64,000 nucleotides of DNA. Origin: Malonomonas rubra DSM 5091. Lineage in GTDB: Bacteria; Desulfobacterota; Desulfuromonadia; Desulfuromonadales; Geopsychrobacteraceae. Below are positions 26,856 through 37,187 of the stretch, one piece after another. The stretch covers positions 241,309-305,308 of the forward strand of contig NZ_FQZT01000004.1 of NCBI RefSeq assembly GCF_900142125.1, given 5' to 3'. The notes below the pieces were generated by a model. It had not been told where the DNA came from. It did not search any database and was given only the letters and a program-made list of their open reading frames with translations. Both the position numbers and the translations under genes were made by a program. The first letter of the stretch is position 1, and the number at the start of each line of letters is the position of its first letter.

Positions 26856-27227
26856 TCAGCGGTTCTTTTCCAGTAATTCCTTCTGCCTCTTTGTGTCGAG
26901 CACCATGGTTTCGTCGAACTGGGCGGGTTGGGACGCTTTAGCGCCAAAGCGAAAATGCAGCTGGTGTTTGCCGATGATGATCCTGTCCCCGTCGAGCAGT
27001 TCGTATTTGTCGATCTTCTTCTCATTGACGAAGGTGCCGTTGGTGCTGTTCAGGTCCTCAATGAAGTAGGCGTTCATCACTTTTTTCACCACTGCGTGGA
27101 AACTGGAGACCGCCATATTGTCGATCTGGATATCGTTTTTCGGGTTGCGGCCAATGCTGACCTGCTCGTTTTCGGTTTCATAACTGGCCAGTGTGGCGTT
27201 TTCATACCTCAATTCGATCTGTAACAT
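26856..27227 (-). CDS. FHA-domain protein
   Basis: A 123-residue cytoplasmic protein that is almost entirely a forkhead-associated domain, which binds phosphothreonine. The signatures SIGRNPKNDI, SSFHAV and NSTNGTFVN are clear. The start at 27227 has GGAGGAG at ideal distance; the ATG at 27239 overlaps that site. It is downstream of the PP2C phosphatase and Ser/Thr kinase, suggesting that it reads the phosphorylation state set by that pair. Confidence 0.9.
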   Translation of the reverse strand: MLQIELRYENATLASYETENEQVSIGRNPKNDIQIDNMAVSSFHAVVKKVMNAYFIEDLNSTNGTFVNEKKIDKYELLDGDRIIIGKHQLHFRFGAKASQPAQFDETMVLDTKRQKELLEKNR

Positions 27228-27265
27228 TTTCTCCTCCATCGGTTGTGTTGCGACTTCTCATTTGT

Positions 27266-27997
27266 TTATGCGACGCTGACCAGAACTGCGGTGACGTTAT
27301 CTTTGCCGCCTGCGTCCAGGGCGGCTGTGAGCAGTGTTTTACACGCTGACTGCGGACAGTTGTCTGCGGCCAGGATTGAATCGATCCGGGTGTCGGGCAA
27401 CATACCGGTCAGGCCGTCGCTGCAGAGCAGAAACAGATCGTCTTCCTGCAGTGGTTCGATTCGCTGGTGGATGTCGAGCTGTTCCGAGACACCGATCGCC
27501 TGCAGGAGAATGTTGCGCAGGTTTGATTGTTCCGCTTCGGCTTGATTGAGCACGCCCCGGCGCAGCTGATCGGCTACCAGGGTCTGGTCTTCGCTGAGCT
27601 GCTCGAGACGGCTGTTGCGGCGTCGATAAAGGCGGCTGTCGCCGACATGCGCCAGGTGCGCCTGCTGCTGGCGCAACAACAGAATGGTTAAAGTGGTGCC
27701 CATCCCTGACCAGCGCGGATTTTCTGTCGCTGCCTGCACGATTGTGCGGTTTGTCTCGTTGACCGTGTCGGCGAGCAGGCTTTGCAACTGGTCGTCGGTT
27801 GGCGCTGTTGTAAGGTGCTCGGCAAGTTTTTCGCGCACGATTTCAACCGCCATTCTGCTGGCGACTTCGCCAGCGGAGTGCCCGCCCATGCCGTCGGCAA
27901 CGATAAACAGACCGAGCTGCTCATCAAGGAAGAAACTGTCCTCGTTGTTGCTGCGCATCAGGCCGGTGTCGGTGATTCCGTGGGCGCTCAGGATCAT
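27266..27997 (-). CDS. PP2C-family protein serine/threonine phosphatase
   Basis: A 243-residue Stp1-like phosphatase. Metal-binding motifs RSNNEDSF, VADGMGGHSAGE, LAHVGDSRLYRRR and the terminal GKDNVTAVLV are intact. It should remove phosphate from Ser/Thr residues placed by the adjacent kinase, with which it overlaps by four bases (ATGA). Confidence 0.93.
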   Translation of the reverse strand: MILSAHGITDTGLMRSNNEDSFFLDEQLGLFIVADGMGGHSAGEVASRMAVEIVREKLAEHLTTAPTDDQLQSLLADTVNETNRTIVQAATENPRWSGMGTTLTILLLRQQQAHLAHVGDSRLYRRRNSRLEQLSEDQTLVADQLRRGVLNQAEAEQSNLRNILLQAIGVSEQLDIHQRIEPLQEDDLFLLCSDGLTGMLPDTRIDSILAADNCPQSACKTLLTAALDAGGKDNVTAVLVSVA

Positions 27998-30381
27998 CCG
28001 TTCTCCAGTCTCTGTTGTAGCTCTTCCAACGCGTTTGCCAGGACCCCGGCGCTTTTAAAGCGACGCGTGAGAGTCTTTTGTAGCAGCTTGCCGACGATCC
28101 GCTGGCAGTCGCCCGGCAACTGCGGGCAGACTTCGCCAAGCGGCCGGTAAGTGCAGTTGGCGATATTATACATCAAGGCACCCATGCTTTCGCCCTGGAA
28201 CGGTTTCTCTCCGCTGAGCAGTTCGTACATCATGACGCCGAGGGAGAAGAGATCGGAGCGGTCGTCGACCTTTTTGCCAGCGACCTGCTCCGGTGACATG
28301 TAGCTGGGGGTGCCGAGGATCACGCCGGTTTCGGTCTGCGAACTGGAGACCATCCGGGCGATGCCAAAATCGGCAACCTTGATCTGACCATCGTCCAGCA
28401 GGATGATGTTGGCCGGTTTGATGTCGCGGTGTACGACACCCTGCTGGTGGGCGTAGTCGAGGGCCTGGGCAACCTGCTTGAGGATCTGCACCACCCGGAG
28501 CGGTTCCAGCAACTGTTGTGGCTGGCAGTAGTCACTGAGGGTTTTGCCGTTGAGCAACTCCATCGCCAGATAGGCGAGGTCATTCTCTTCGCCGACATCG
28601 TAGATGGTGACGATTTTCGGGTGGTTGAGCTTTCCAGCGGCTTCCGCTTCCCGGAAAAAACGCTCTTTCACGGCCTGCAGCTGCGCTGGTTCCACCAGTG
28701 AGTAGGCGAGAGTTTTGATCGCCACCTCGCGGTTGATTTTCGGATCGATGCCCAAGTAGACCGTTCCCATCGCTCCCTGGCCCAGCTCCCTCTCGATCCG
28801 GTAACGGCCGAGGGTCGGTTTTTCACCGGGTCGGTCGAGGACGATGGTCGCATCGGGGCGTTGTGGTGTAACCGAACCCTGCTCTCCGGCCTGCAGGTTT
28901 TTGATCCGCTCTTTGATGTCGCGGAAACGGCCGTTGGCGAGCAGGTGCCGATATGCGGTCAGCGCCTTGTGCGGCATCCGCTTACGCTCGAAATCGAGCC
29001 CCAGGTTGTAGAGCATCTCTTTGCTGGCGGCGTCGCGCGGAGCAAACTGCAGAAATTTTTCCAGCGCCTGATCGAGGTGCCCCTGCTCCTGCAGGTTGAG
29101 CGCCAGTTGACGGTGGTTTTCGAGCAGCCCGCGTCGCAGGTTACGGCGACCGACGTTCCAGCGGACGATGCAGAAACCGATGCCGCAGAGCAGCAGGGCG
29201 GGGGCTATTCGCAGCCAGTGGCTGTAGATGACCAGGCTGGCAGTGGCCGCCAGCACCCAGCCGATAAAGAACAGGCCGAGGGTCAAGCTGCCTGCACGGG
29301 CGCTGAGGCGTGGGGTAAGCAGGAGCAGCAGCACTAGGAAGTAGGCCAACACCAGGGTTTCCACCAGCCAGGCCCAGGCCGGGTGGCTGGGCGGGCTTTC
29401 CGCGACCAGGGTCGCGGTCGCTAACGCGGCCAGCTCGCTGGTGCTGTGTGAACTGCGGGTGGCGAGCGGTTGCTGGTCGGCGAAGCGCTCACTGCTGCCG
29501 AGCAGGACCAGCTTCTGTGCCAGGTTCTGATCATCCAGTTCACCGGAGAGCAGTTGGCTGACGCTGTATTTCAGGTAGGGAGTGCCGCGTCCGGAGAGGT
29601 CGAGCAACAGTTGATAGTCGCGGTCGATTGAGGTTTGCCAGGTGCGGAAGCGCAGCGTGCCCGGCAACTCCCGTGGCGGCAGCTGCAGCTCGCTGGCTTG
29701 CTGTTGCAGGACCAGCTGCAGAGGGACAGAAGGGAGCAGCCTGCCCTGACTCGGAAGCAGCAGCGGGTGACGGCGAATGCGGCCATCGGCGTCGGCAGGA
29801 AACTGGAGGTGGCCGAGAGTTGCCTTTGCGAAGGGTGGTGCCGGGGGTAGAAAATCGGTTTCCGGCAGCGGATTGAAACGTTCAACGGCCAGTGGATTCT
29901 GGCGTAGCAGCAGGAGCTGTTTCGGTCCCGGCAGGGATGGCGGCAGTGGCAACAGGCTCTGCTCTGTCAGTTTGGCGGAGACTGTCGCGGACTGCAGCGG
30001 TTCGACCGGGAGAACCGGGTCGAGCAGTCGCAGTTGTTCGGTGAGGAGTTGATCGGTGTCTGGATCGCCGCTGAAGCTGAGCGGTGTCAGCAGGGCCAGT
30101 TGCCGGACACCCAGCGCGTGCAGTTTTTTCAGAATGCGGAGCTGACCTGCGCGGGAGGGGAGTTCGTCGCCTAGTGTTGCGCGGCTCTGCTGATCGATTG
30201 TCAGCAGCACGACTTGCGGGTTCATGCTGGTGCCGCGCAGCGCCAGCAGGCGATCATAAATCGGCAGCTCCAACCGTTGCAACAGGGGATAATCGGTCAG
30301 GGAACCGGCCAGTATCGCCAAGGCCAACAGCGGACAGAGCAGCCAACTGGATGTCAGAAGTTTTTTTAGATGACGCATCAA
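27994..30381 (-). CDS. CHASE2 membrane sensor fused to a Hanks-type Ser/Thr protein kinase
   Basis: 795 residues. Order: N-terminal TM (about 12-32), extracytoplasmic CHASE2-like sensor (about 40-320), a cluster of TM helices (about 330-405), a cytoplasmic TPR-like linker (about 415-500), and a C-terminal kinase (about 523-785). The kinase has glycine loop GQGAMG, HRDIKPAN catalytic loop, DFG in VADFGIAR and TPSYMSPEQ activation segment, so it should be active. It is first of a three-gene kinase-phosphatase-FHA operon. The signal is unknown. Confidence 0.92.
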   Translation of the reverse strand: MMRHLKKLLTSSWLLCPLLALAILAGSLTDYPLLQRLELPIYDRLLALRGTSMNPQVVLLTIDQQSRATLGDELPSRAGQLRILKKLHALGVRQLALLTPLSFSGDPDTDQLLTEQLRLLDPVLPVEPLQSATVSAKLTEQSLLPLPPSLPGPKQLLLLRQNPLAVERFNPLPETDFLPPAPPFAKATLGHLQFPADADGRIRRHPLLLPSQGRLLPSVPLQLVLQQQASELQLPPRELPGTLRFRTWQTSIDRDYQLLLDLSGRGTPYLKYSVSQLLSGELDDQNLAQKLVLLGSSERFADQQPLATRSSHSTSELAALATATLVAESPPSHPAWAWLVETLVLAYFLVLLLLLTPRLSARAGSLTLGLFFIGWVLAATASLVIYSHWLRIAPALLLCGIGFCIVRWNVGRRNLRRGLLENHRQLALNLQEQGHLDQALEKFLQFAPRDAASKEMLYNLGLDFERKRMPHKALTAYRHLLANGRFRDIKERIKNLQAGEQGSVTPQRPDATIVLDRPGEKPTLGRYRIERELGQGAMGTVYLGIDPKINREVAIKTLAYSLVEPAQLQAVKERFFREAEAAGKLNHPKIVTIYDVGEENDLAYLAMELLNGKTLSDYCQPQQLLEPLRVVQILKQVAQALDYAHQQGVVHRDIKPANIILLDDGQIKVADFGIARMVSSSQTETGVILGTPSYMSPEQVAGKKVDDRSDLFSLGVMMYELLSGEKPFQGESMGALMYNIANCTYRPLGEVCPQLPGDCQRIVGKLLQKTLTRRFKSAGVLANALEELQQRLENG

Positions 30382-30559
30382 CCCTCCCGAGCGGGTTGTT
30401 GGATATGCAACATTAAAAAATAATCATACAGGATTTCTTTTCGCAAGGGCAGTGTTTTCTTTGCCGCGAAGCAATGATCTCTTTGCATCTGGACACTATG
30501 ACAGTCCATATCTGTCCATGGATGAGAAGCTAGCCGCGAAATATGTTTCCGCCGCTTGA

Positions 30560-33472
30560 TCAGCTCTCGCCCAGCAGCAGCTCGGCCTGATCGGCCGGTA
30601 ATGGGCGGCTGATAAGGAACCCCTGGCCTTCGTTGCAACCCAGGTCCAGCAGGTATTTGCGCTGCTCTTCGGTTTCGATTCCTTCAGCGGTGATCTGCAG
30701 GTTGAGGCCGTGACCAAGGGCGATGATCGCTTTGGTGATCGCTTCATCTTCCGGGTCGGCAAAGATGTCGGAGACGAAGGAGCGGTCGACTTTGAGCCGG
30801 TTGAGCGGCAATCGCTTCAGGTAATTGAGCGATGAGTGACCAGTGCCGAAATCGTCGACCGACAGCTCGACACCGAGTTCGCGAATCCTCATCATCACTG
30901 CGATCGCCTGTTCCGGGTGTTGCATGATGAAGCCCTCGGTGATCTCCAGTTCAAGCACATCCGCCGGGCAGCCGGTCTCTTCCAGGACTCTTGCAACCAC
31001 CAGGTGCAGATCTTTCTGCTGAATCTGTCGCCCCGACAGGTTGACGGCGATCCGCGTTAGGCGGTAGCCCTGTTCGCGCCAACGCATGAATTGCTCACAG
31101 GCAGAGCGAAGAACCCATTCGCCGATCGGGATGATTAGCCCGGTCTCTTCCGTCAGCGGGATGAACTTGTCGGGTGGGATTAGCCCCAGCTCCGGATGCT
31201 GCCAGCGGATCAGGGCTTCAAAGGCGACGATGTTGTTGCTCTGCAAGTCGATCTGTGGCTGGAAGTGCAGGATCAGCTCCTGCCGCTCCAGCGCCTGGCG
31301 CAGAGAGCTCTCCAGCGAAACCCGCTCCAGCGCGGCCTGAGTCAGTTCCGGTGAATAGACGTGGTAGCGGTTTTTTCCAGCTTCCTTTGCTTTGTACATG
31401 GCGGCGTCAGCGTTCTTCAGCAGGTTTTCCACCGAGGTGCCGTCCTGCGGGAAAAGGGTGATGCCGAGGCTGCAGGAGAGATAGAGCTGGTAATCCTGAA
31501 TGCTGGTCGGTGCCTGCAGTTTTTCCAGTACCTGCCCGGCACAGTAGATTGCATCGTGCGGCGAGTTGATCTGGTCCATGATGATAATGAATTCGTCGCC
31601 GCTGACGTGGGCAACGGTATCGACCTCACGGATCTCTTTCTGCAGCCGCTTGGCTACCTCCAGCAAAACCTCGTCGCCGGCGGTATGGCCGAGGCTGTCG
31701 TTGATGTTTTTGAAGTTGTCGAGGTCAAGGTAGAAGACCGCGCCCTGGCTGCGTTCGCGGATCGTCCGCTGAATTGAATGTTTAAGCCGCGCGTTCAGCA
31801 ACAGGCGGTTGGGCAAGCCTGTCAGCGGGTGGTGATGGGCCAAATGCTCCAGGGCTTCCATCGCCTCTTTGGCTGATGAAATATCACTGAAGACGGCGAC
31901 ATAGTTGCTGATCTCGTCATTATCGTCGTAAATGGCATTGACGGTCAGCCATTCAGGGTAAATGTCGCCATTTTTGCGTTTGCTCCAGAGTTCTCCCTGC
32001 CAGCGTCCGGTCTCTTTAAGCTCTTGCCACATTCCAGCAAAGAAGCCGTCATCCTGGTTTTCGGCACGGAGCAGATTCGGTTTTTTACCGATCACTTCTT
32101 CTTTACTGTAGCCGGTAATCGTGTGGAACGCCGGGTTGACAGAAAGGATGGTGGTCTTCGGGTCGGTGATAATGATCCCCTCTGTGGTGCTCTCGAATAC
32201 CTTGCCTAAAAGCTTCAGGTTTGCTTCCTGAGCCGACAGCTCTGTGATGTCCTCAGTTCGCGAGACAATACCTGTGACTTCACCGCTCTGATCCCGGTAA
32301 GGGGTGAAAGTGACCTTGACCCGGCGCTTGCCTTTTTTCGGGAAGACGATGTCGGGCTGGAAGCTGACGACTTCGCCGTCGAGGCAATAGTCGAGCATTT
32401 CCCTGACTTTTTCCTGGTACAACTGCTTGCCGATAACTTGGCTGATGTGCTTGCCGACGAAGGGACCGTGCTCTTCGCCGAAATAATTTACAAAGGTGCG
32501 GTTGACAGCCAGATAGTGATGGTCGGTGCTGAAGAAGGTGACCAGATCTGTGTCGGTGGAAACTATCTGTTCGTAGCGCTGCAGTTCCTGGGTCCGTTCT
32601 TCGACCTGGTCTTCCAGGCTTTCGTTGAACGCCTGGATTTCTGCGTGACTTTTGTGCAGCTCCGTTTCGGTTTTCTTTAGCCGCAGAATCGTATTTTCGA
32701 GGATTTTATGATTCTGCAGGCTCTGTCGATAGATAAAACCGATCAGCAGCAGGACCGTCGCTGCAATCAGGCTGCTCCATTGAAGCTCTTTCTTGCTGTA
32801 GCTTTGCTGGATCCGTTCGCGTTGATGCTTGAATTTCTGCAGTTCCAGGGTCGCTTCGTAAGCGAGTCGGTTCGCCGCTTCGGTCATCCGTTGAATCTGC
32901 GCCGCCGCCTTTTTATTCATGCGGGCAACCTTCAGGGCTGCTTCGCGGATACCGGGCGCATCTTTGGTGTTGAGGATGCGGTTACGGTCGGCTGTCGCCT
33001 CGATCGCTTCTTCGATCAGTTCTTTTAAATCGAGCAACTGTGGTCGAAGGGTGAGGATAGACAGGTTGTAGCTCTGTGGGTCCTGTTGCTGGTATTCGAT
33101 ACGATAGCTGCCGGCATCCTGCTCAGGCAGGTTCAGTGGCAGCTTTCTGGTCAAGACACCGCCTTGACCTAGGGTGTCGAGGGCGAAGTTCAGCTCCTGT
33201 ATCAAACTGTGCATCTGCTGTTTGAGCAGCTGCTGTTGCGCTTCATTTTTTGAAATGATGGTGCTACTGAGAAGGTTGGCAATGCGGGCAAGGTCGGTAA
33301 TCAGCAGTTGGCCCAGTTCCTTCTTGGCAGAGGCGTTTTCCTGCTGCTCTCCAAGCTCCGCTGCGAGCTTGTCGGTTCGATCATGTTGCAGGGCAAAGAA
33401 GAGATAGCTGCCACCTACGATGCAGAGGATCAGGATCAGGGGGAGCAGTTTTTGAATTTTTTTCAACTGCAT
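30560..33472 (-). CDS. Membrane PAS-GGDEF-EAL protein (cyclic di-GMP enzyme)
   Basis: 970 residues. N-terminal TM (about 10-27), a long helical periplasmic region, TM2 (about 235-255), a coiled coil, two PAS domains (about 300-560), GGDEF (active-site SGDEF near residue 627), then EAL with FEALIRW. The EAL residues look complete, so phosphodiesterase activity is likely; the cyclase site deviates from GGDEF by one residue. It starts three bases after the stop of a periplasmic binding lipoprotein gene, suggesting that the lipoprotein feeds it a ligand signal. Confidence 0.9.
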   Translation of the reverse strand: MQLKKIQKLLPLILILCIVGGSYLFFALQHDRTDKLAAELGEQQENASAKKELGQLLITDLARIANLLSSTIISKNEAQQQLLKQQMHSLIQELNFALDTLGQGGVLTRKLPLNLPEQDAGSYRIEYQQQDPQSYNLSILTLRPQLLDLKELIEEAIEATADRNRILNTKDAPGIREAALKVARMNKKAAAQIQRMTEAANRLAYEATLELQKFKHQRERIQQSYSKKELQWSSLIAATVLLLIGFIYRQSLQNHKILENTILRLKKTETELHKSHAEIQAFNESLEDQVEERTQELQRYEQIVSTDTDLVTFFSTDHHYLAVNRTFVNYFGEEHGPFVGKHISQVIGKQLYQEKVREMLDYCLDGEVVSFQPDIVFPKKGKRRVKVTFTPYRDQSGEVTGIVSRTEDITELSAQEANLKLLGKVFESTTEGIIITDPKTTILSVNPAFHTITGYSKEEVIGKKPNLLRAENQDDGFFAGMWQELKETGRWQGELWSKRKNGDIYPEWLTVNAIYDDNDEISNYVAVFSDISSAKEAMEALEHLAHHHPLTGLPNRLLLNARLKHSIQRTIRERSQGAVFYLDLDNFKNINDSLGHTAGDEVLLEVAKRLQKEIREVDTVAHVSGDEFIIIMDQINSPHDAIYCAGQVLEKLQAPTSIQDYQLYLSCSLGITLFPQDGTSVENLLKNADAAMYKAKEAGKNRYHVYSPELTQAALERVSLESSLRQALERQELILHFQPQIDLQSNNIVAFEALIRWQHPELGLIPPDKFIPLTEETGLIIPIGEWVLRSACEQFMRWREQGYRLTRIAVNLSGRQIQQKDLHLVVARVLEETGCPADVLELEITEGFIMQHPEQAIAVMMRIRELGVELSVDDFGTGHSSLNYLKRLPLNRLKVDRSFVSDIFADPEDEAITKAIIALGHGLNLQITAEGIETEEQRKYLLDLGCNEGQGFLISRPLPADQAELLLGES

Positions 33473-33475
33473 TAT

Positions 33476-34258
33476 TTACCGTCCCAGACCAAAATCGGCA
33501 AAAACAGCATGACCTTCGTCAGATGCAGCGAAGGCCATGAAACTTCTTGCCAGTTCGCTATGCCGGGAATATTGCAACAGGCCAAGCAGAAGCCGATGCT
33601 CTGGGGCAATTTCCGGGTCTAATTCGATTGCATCAACCGAATAGAGGTTCTCCGGCCAGCGAACGGTTGCCAGCCAGTTTAAGGCCAGATCGGCTTTGTC
33701 GCTACGGATCGCTTCGCTTAAGCCTTTAGAGTCGCTGGTCAGGTAAAGGGTGCGGTCGATGGCCTGATGGTAAATACCTGAAGCGGAAAGAATACGTTCG
33801 GTTTCCTTGCCGATCGAGCTGCTATCAGGTGAGCCGAGAACCGTCCGGTAGTGGGCTGAGAGCAGATTGTTGATATCGGCGCTAATGCCGAGGGGGTTGC
33901 CTTTGGCGACCACTAGAGCGGCGCGATTGCTGCCGACCACAACTGCGTCCGTCACCAGATTGCTTGAGCGTGCCTTTTCGATATAGCTTTCGCTGCCCGG
34001 CAGGTAAAGGTCGCCGGCGCGGTTAACCAGAATGCTGCGGTAAAGGTTGCCGGAGCCGCCCTGTATCATCTTTATCTGGCAGTTTTCCTGCTGCTCAAAC
34101 CGGTTGGCAATTTCACGCACAGCCTTACCCATGGTAAAGCCGCAGTAAATAAGCAACTCCGGCTTTTTTTCTGGTTCAGGCAGTTGTTCCTGGCAGCTGC
34201 TGGCAGTGAGCAGCAATGGAATAAGAGCGAGCAGTAGAAGCTTTTTGGGGTTAAACAT
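33476..34258 (-). CDS. ModA-like periplasmic substrate-binding lipoprotein
   Basis: 260 residues. Signal peptide with lipobox-like ASSC around residue 22, then a type II binding-protein fold (LLIYCGFTMGKAVREIANRF, QGGSGNLYRSI, VVAKGNPLGI) of the molybdate/tungstate ModA/WtpA type. No ABC permease or ATPase genes are nearby. It is followed three bases later by the GGDEF-EAL gene, so it is more likely a sensory ligand-binding partner than a transporter part. The ligand is unproven. Confidence 0.78.
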   Translation of the reverse strand: MFNPKKLLLLALIPLLLTASSCQEQLPEPEKKPELLIYCGFTMGKAVREIANRFEQQENCQIKMIQGGSGNLYRSILVNRAGDLYLPGSESYIEKARSSNLVTDAVVVGSNRAALVVAKGNPLGISADINNLLSAHYRTVLGSPDSSSIGKETERILSASGIYHQAIDRTLYLTSDSKGLSEAIRSDKADLALNWLATVRWPENLYSVDAIELDPEIAPEHRLLLGLLQYSRHSELARSFMAFAASDEGHAVFADFGLGR

Positions 34259-34401
34259 CGGCTCAGCGTGTTCCGTTTTGGAGATATCTGTAATCAGTGA
34301 GACATTAGATAAGAATATTAGCGCAGTATAAGGCCAATGGGGTTTGATTTATACTGTTTTAATGTTTGTTGCCGCGGGTTGTCATGCCGGGCGAGTCAAG
34401 G

Positions 34402-34821
34402 TTAGCGCAGGTTGCGGCCGGTGGTGGTGGCGACCAATTTGCCGTGCTTGACCCCCTTGGTGCCGATCAGTTCGTCGGCGATCCGCTTGACCCGGCTGGC
34501 AGGCCCTTTGATGACAACCACTTCGAGGCAGTGGTGGTGGTCGAGATGGACATGCAGGGTGGAGATGATCTCTTCGTGATGAGAGTGCTGGTGTTCGGTC
34601 AGTTTGTCGGAGAGATCGCGGGTGTGATGATCGAAAACCAGGGTGACCGTGGCGACGGTCTGCTGGTTGTCGTCGGCCCATTCCTCTTCCACCAGCGCTC
34701 CGCGGATCAGGTCGCGGATTGCCTCCGAGCGGTTGACGTAGCCTTTCTGGTTGATCATTTCGTCGAACTGGCCGAGCAGGCTCTCGTCGATAGAAATTCC
34801 AAAACGGGTCAGGTCGGCCAT
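34402..34821 (-). CDS. nikR: Nickel-responsive regulator NikR
   Basis: A 139-residue ribbon-helix-helix/ACT protein. The N-terminal RHH ([14 protein letters not shown]) binds DNA, and the C-terminal domain holds the square-planar nickel site: His79, His90, His92 and Cys98, matching His76/His87/His89/Cys95 of E. coli NikR with a constant shift. It represses nickel uptake when nickel is sufficient. It diverges from nrdD. No complete GTATGA-N16-TCATAC operator was found in its upstream region. Confidence 0.94.
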   Translation of the reverse strand: MADLTRFGISIDESLLGQFDEMINQKGYVNRSEAIRDLIRGALVEEEWADDNQQTVATVTLVFDHHTRDLSDKLTEHQHSHHEEIISTLHVHLDHHHCLEVVVIKGPASRVKRIADELIGTKGVKHGKLVATTTGRNLR

Positions 34822-34949
34822 GTCGGTTTTCCTTCGTCAGAAATGTGAAAAAATCTAATTTTTAGTATGAGAAAAAAGCTCGAAATTGGTTTAACACATG
34901 CCGCACAACAGGGCAAGAAAGTAACAAAGATTGCCTGCTCTTAGCATTT

Positions 34950-34958
34950 TTATCCACA
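34950..34958 (+). promoter_or_regulatory. Consensus DnaA box upstream of nrdD
   Basis: TTATCCACA is an exact match to the DnaA 9-mer. It lies about 60 bases before the distal NrdR box, in the nikR-nrdD divergent region. DnaA control of nrd genes is known in E. coli; a role here is inference. Confidence 0.5.
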
Positions 34959-35008
34959 GCTTGGGCACAGGGAGTTTAACAAGATGTGGTGCTTAATGAA
35001 AAAATAAT

Positions 35009-35055
35009 CTACAAGATATAGTGTTTTTGTCTTTTGACTTCCGGATATCTTGTGG
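35009..35055 (+). promoter_or_regulatory. Tandem NrdR boxes of the nrdD promoter
   Basis: Box 1 (35009-35024) matches 13 of 16 positions of ACACWATATATWGTGT; box 2 (35040-35055) matches 10 of 16. They start 31 bases apart, the three-turn spacing typical of NrdR operators. A TTGACT -35 at 35034-35039 lies between them and TAGCCT at 35056-35061 is a possible -10, so bound NrdR would block the promoter. Confidence 0.7.
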
Positions 35056-35166
35056 TAGCCTCCTTTGCAATGCGTTTTGTTATGAATTGATCCCAGTGGG
35101 CCGCCGTTTGCGGCAGACATTTGTTTTTTTAAATTAAAGATCGAGGTTGGTCAGGGAGGCTCTCAA

Positions 35167-37158
35167 GTGATTGAGTTTATCCGCAAGCGGGACGGTCGCC
35201 TGGTTCCGTTTGAAGAGCAAAAGATCGCTCAGGCGATCATCAAGGCGGTTCAGGCTGTCGGCGGCACTGATATGCAGAAAGCAGCCGACATCACCCGACA
35301 GGTCAGCGGTATTCTTTCCGTCCTCTACAAAGACGACCGGGTGCCGACGGTGGAGAACGTTCAGGATCTGGTGGAAAAGATCCTAATCGAAAACGGCCAC
35401 GCCCAGACCGCAAAAGCCTACATTCTCTACCGCAAGCAGCGCGGCGAACTCCGCGAAACAAAGGAGTTCATGAAGCAGTCGATCGAAGCGATCGACTCCT
35501 ACCTGGTGCGTGAGGACTGGCGGGTCAACGAGAACGCCAATATGGGCTATTCGTTGCAGGGGCTGAATAACCACATCGCCGCCAACATCACCAGTAATTA
35601 CTGGTTGAATAAAATCTACCCGGAAGAAGTGGCGAATGCCCACCGCGAGGGCAGCTTTCATATCCACGACCTCGGCATGCTGTCGGTTTACTGCTGTGGT
35701 TGGGACTTGAAAGACCTGCTGCTGAAAGGTTTCACCGGTGCTTACGGCAAGGTGCAGAGCGCCCCAGCCAAGCACTTCCGCAGCGCGCTGGGCCAGATCG
35801 TCAATTTCTTCTACACCCTGCAGGGGGAGGCGGCTGGAGCTCAGGCGTTTGCCAACTTCGACACCCTGCTGGCGCCTTTTATCGCCTACGACCAGCTTGC
35901 TTACGACGATGTCAAGCAATGTCTGCAGGAGTTCATCTTCAACATGAACGTGCCGACCCGCGTCGGTTTCCAGACTCCGTTCACCAACATCACCATGGAT
36001 ATGATGGTCCCCTCAAACATGGCGGACGAGGCGGTGGTGATCGGCGGAGAACTGCAGGACCGCTGCTACGGCGAATTCCAGAGCGAGATGGATCTGCTAA
36101 ACCGCGCTTTCTGTGAAGTGATGATGACAGGCGACTCTTCGGGGCGGATCTTCTCCTTCCCGATCCCGACCTACAACATCACCCGCGAGATCGATTGGGA
36201 AAGCGATCGACTGCAACCGGTCTGGGAGATGACCGCCAAGTACGGTATCCCCTACTTCAGTAATTTCGTCAACTCCGACATGGACCCTGAAGATGCCCGT
36301 TCCATGTGTTGCCGTCTGCGTCTCGACAACCGCGAGTTGCGTCGCCGCGGTGGTGGCCTGTTCGGCAGCAACCCGCTGACCGGTTCCATCGGCGTGGTCA
36401 CCCTTAACCTGCCGCGCGCTGCCTACGAGGCCGATTCGGTCAGCAGCTTTTACGATCGCATCAGCCAGCTGATGAAGATCGCTTTCGAGTCGCTGGAGCT
36501 CAAGCGCAAGCAGCTGGAACGCCTCACCGACGATGGCCTTTATCCGTACAGCAAATTTTACCTCAGCGCGATCCGTGAGCGCAGCGGCAGCTACTGGGAT
36601 AATCATTTCTCCACCATCGGTCTGATCGGTATGAACGAGGCCTGTCACAACCTGCTCGGCTGCGGCATCGATAGCGATGAAGGCCAGTCATTGGCGCAGG
36701 CGACTCTCGACTTCATGCGCAAGCAGCTGGAAGTTTATCAGGAAGAGACCGGTCACCTTTACAACCTGGAGGCGACCCCGGCTGAGGGCACCAGCTTCCG
36801 GTTGGCCAACCGTGACCGCGAGCTCTATCCGGATATCGTCACTGCTGGTACTGACGAACCCTACTACACCAACTCGACCCAGCTGCCTGTTGGTACGACC
36901 GAGGATATATTCGAAGCACTGACCCATCAGGATACCATGCAGACGCTTTACACCGGTGGCACCGTTTTTCACGGCTTCCTTGGTGAGCGGCTCGATGACT
37001 GGCGCAGTGCACGGTTGCTGGTGAAACGGATTTCAGAGAATTTCCACCTGCCGTATTTCACCCTCAGTCCGACTTTCACGATCTGTCCGGTGCACGGTTA
37101 TATCACTGGCGAACATTTCTCCTGCCCGCATCATCATGATGATGAGCAGGCGGCCTAA
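35167..37158 (+). CDS. nrdD: Anaerobic ribonucleoside-triphosphate reductase, core subunit lacking the glycyl-radical tail
   Basis: 663 residues. An N-terminal ATP-cone (RKRDGRLVPFEEQKI, about 1-95) gives allosteric control. The ten-stranded barrel contains the SMCCRLRL cysteines and the GSIGVVTLNLPR region. It reduces ribonucleotides under anoxia. The protein ends inside the zinc knuckle: C640 and H643 (CPVH), then C653 and H656 (CPHH), followed by a short acidic tail and stop. The glycyl-radical loop that normally follows is missing here and is encoded by the next small gene. The start is GTG, with GGGAGG upstream. Confidence 0.92.
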   Translation: MIEFIRKRDGRLVPFEEQKIAQAIIKAVQAVGGTDMQKAADITRQVSGILSVLYKDDRVPTVENVQDLVEKILIENGHAQTAKAYILYRKQRGELRETKEFMKQSIEAIDSYLVREDWRVNENANMGYSLQGLNNHIAANITSNYWLNKIYPEEVANAHREGSFHIHDLGMLSVYCCGWDLKDLLLKGFTGAYGKVQSAPAKHFRSALGQIVNFFYTLQGEAAGAQAFANFDTLLAPFIAYDQLAYDDVKQCLQEFIFNMNVPTRVGFQTPFTNITMDMMVPSNMADEAVVIGGELQDRCYGEFQSEMDLLNRAFCEVMMTGDSSGRIFSFPIPTYNITREIDWESDRLQPVWEMTAKYGIPYFSNFVNSDMDPEDARSMCCRLRLDNRELRRRGGGLFGSNPLTGSIGVVTLNLPRAAYEADSVSSFYDRISQLMKIAFESLELKRKQLERLTDDGLYPYSKFYLSAIRERSGSYWDNHFSTIGLIGMNEACHNLLGCGIDSDEGQSLAQATLDFMRKQLEVYQEETGHLYNLEATPAEGTSFRLANRDRELYPDIVTAGTDEPYYTNSTQLPVGTTEDIFEALTHQDTMQTLYTGGTVFHGFLGERLDDWRSARLLVKRISENFHLPYFTLSPTFTICPVHGYITGEHFSCPHHHDDEQAA

Positions 37159-37187
37159 CCTCAAAATGAGAAGAAGGAGTGCTTGAC

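Noticed and set aside
34865..34870. GTATGA as a NikR operator half-site upstream of nikR
   Set aside because: No TCATAC follows at the required 16-base distance.
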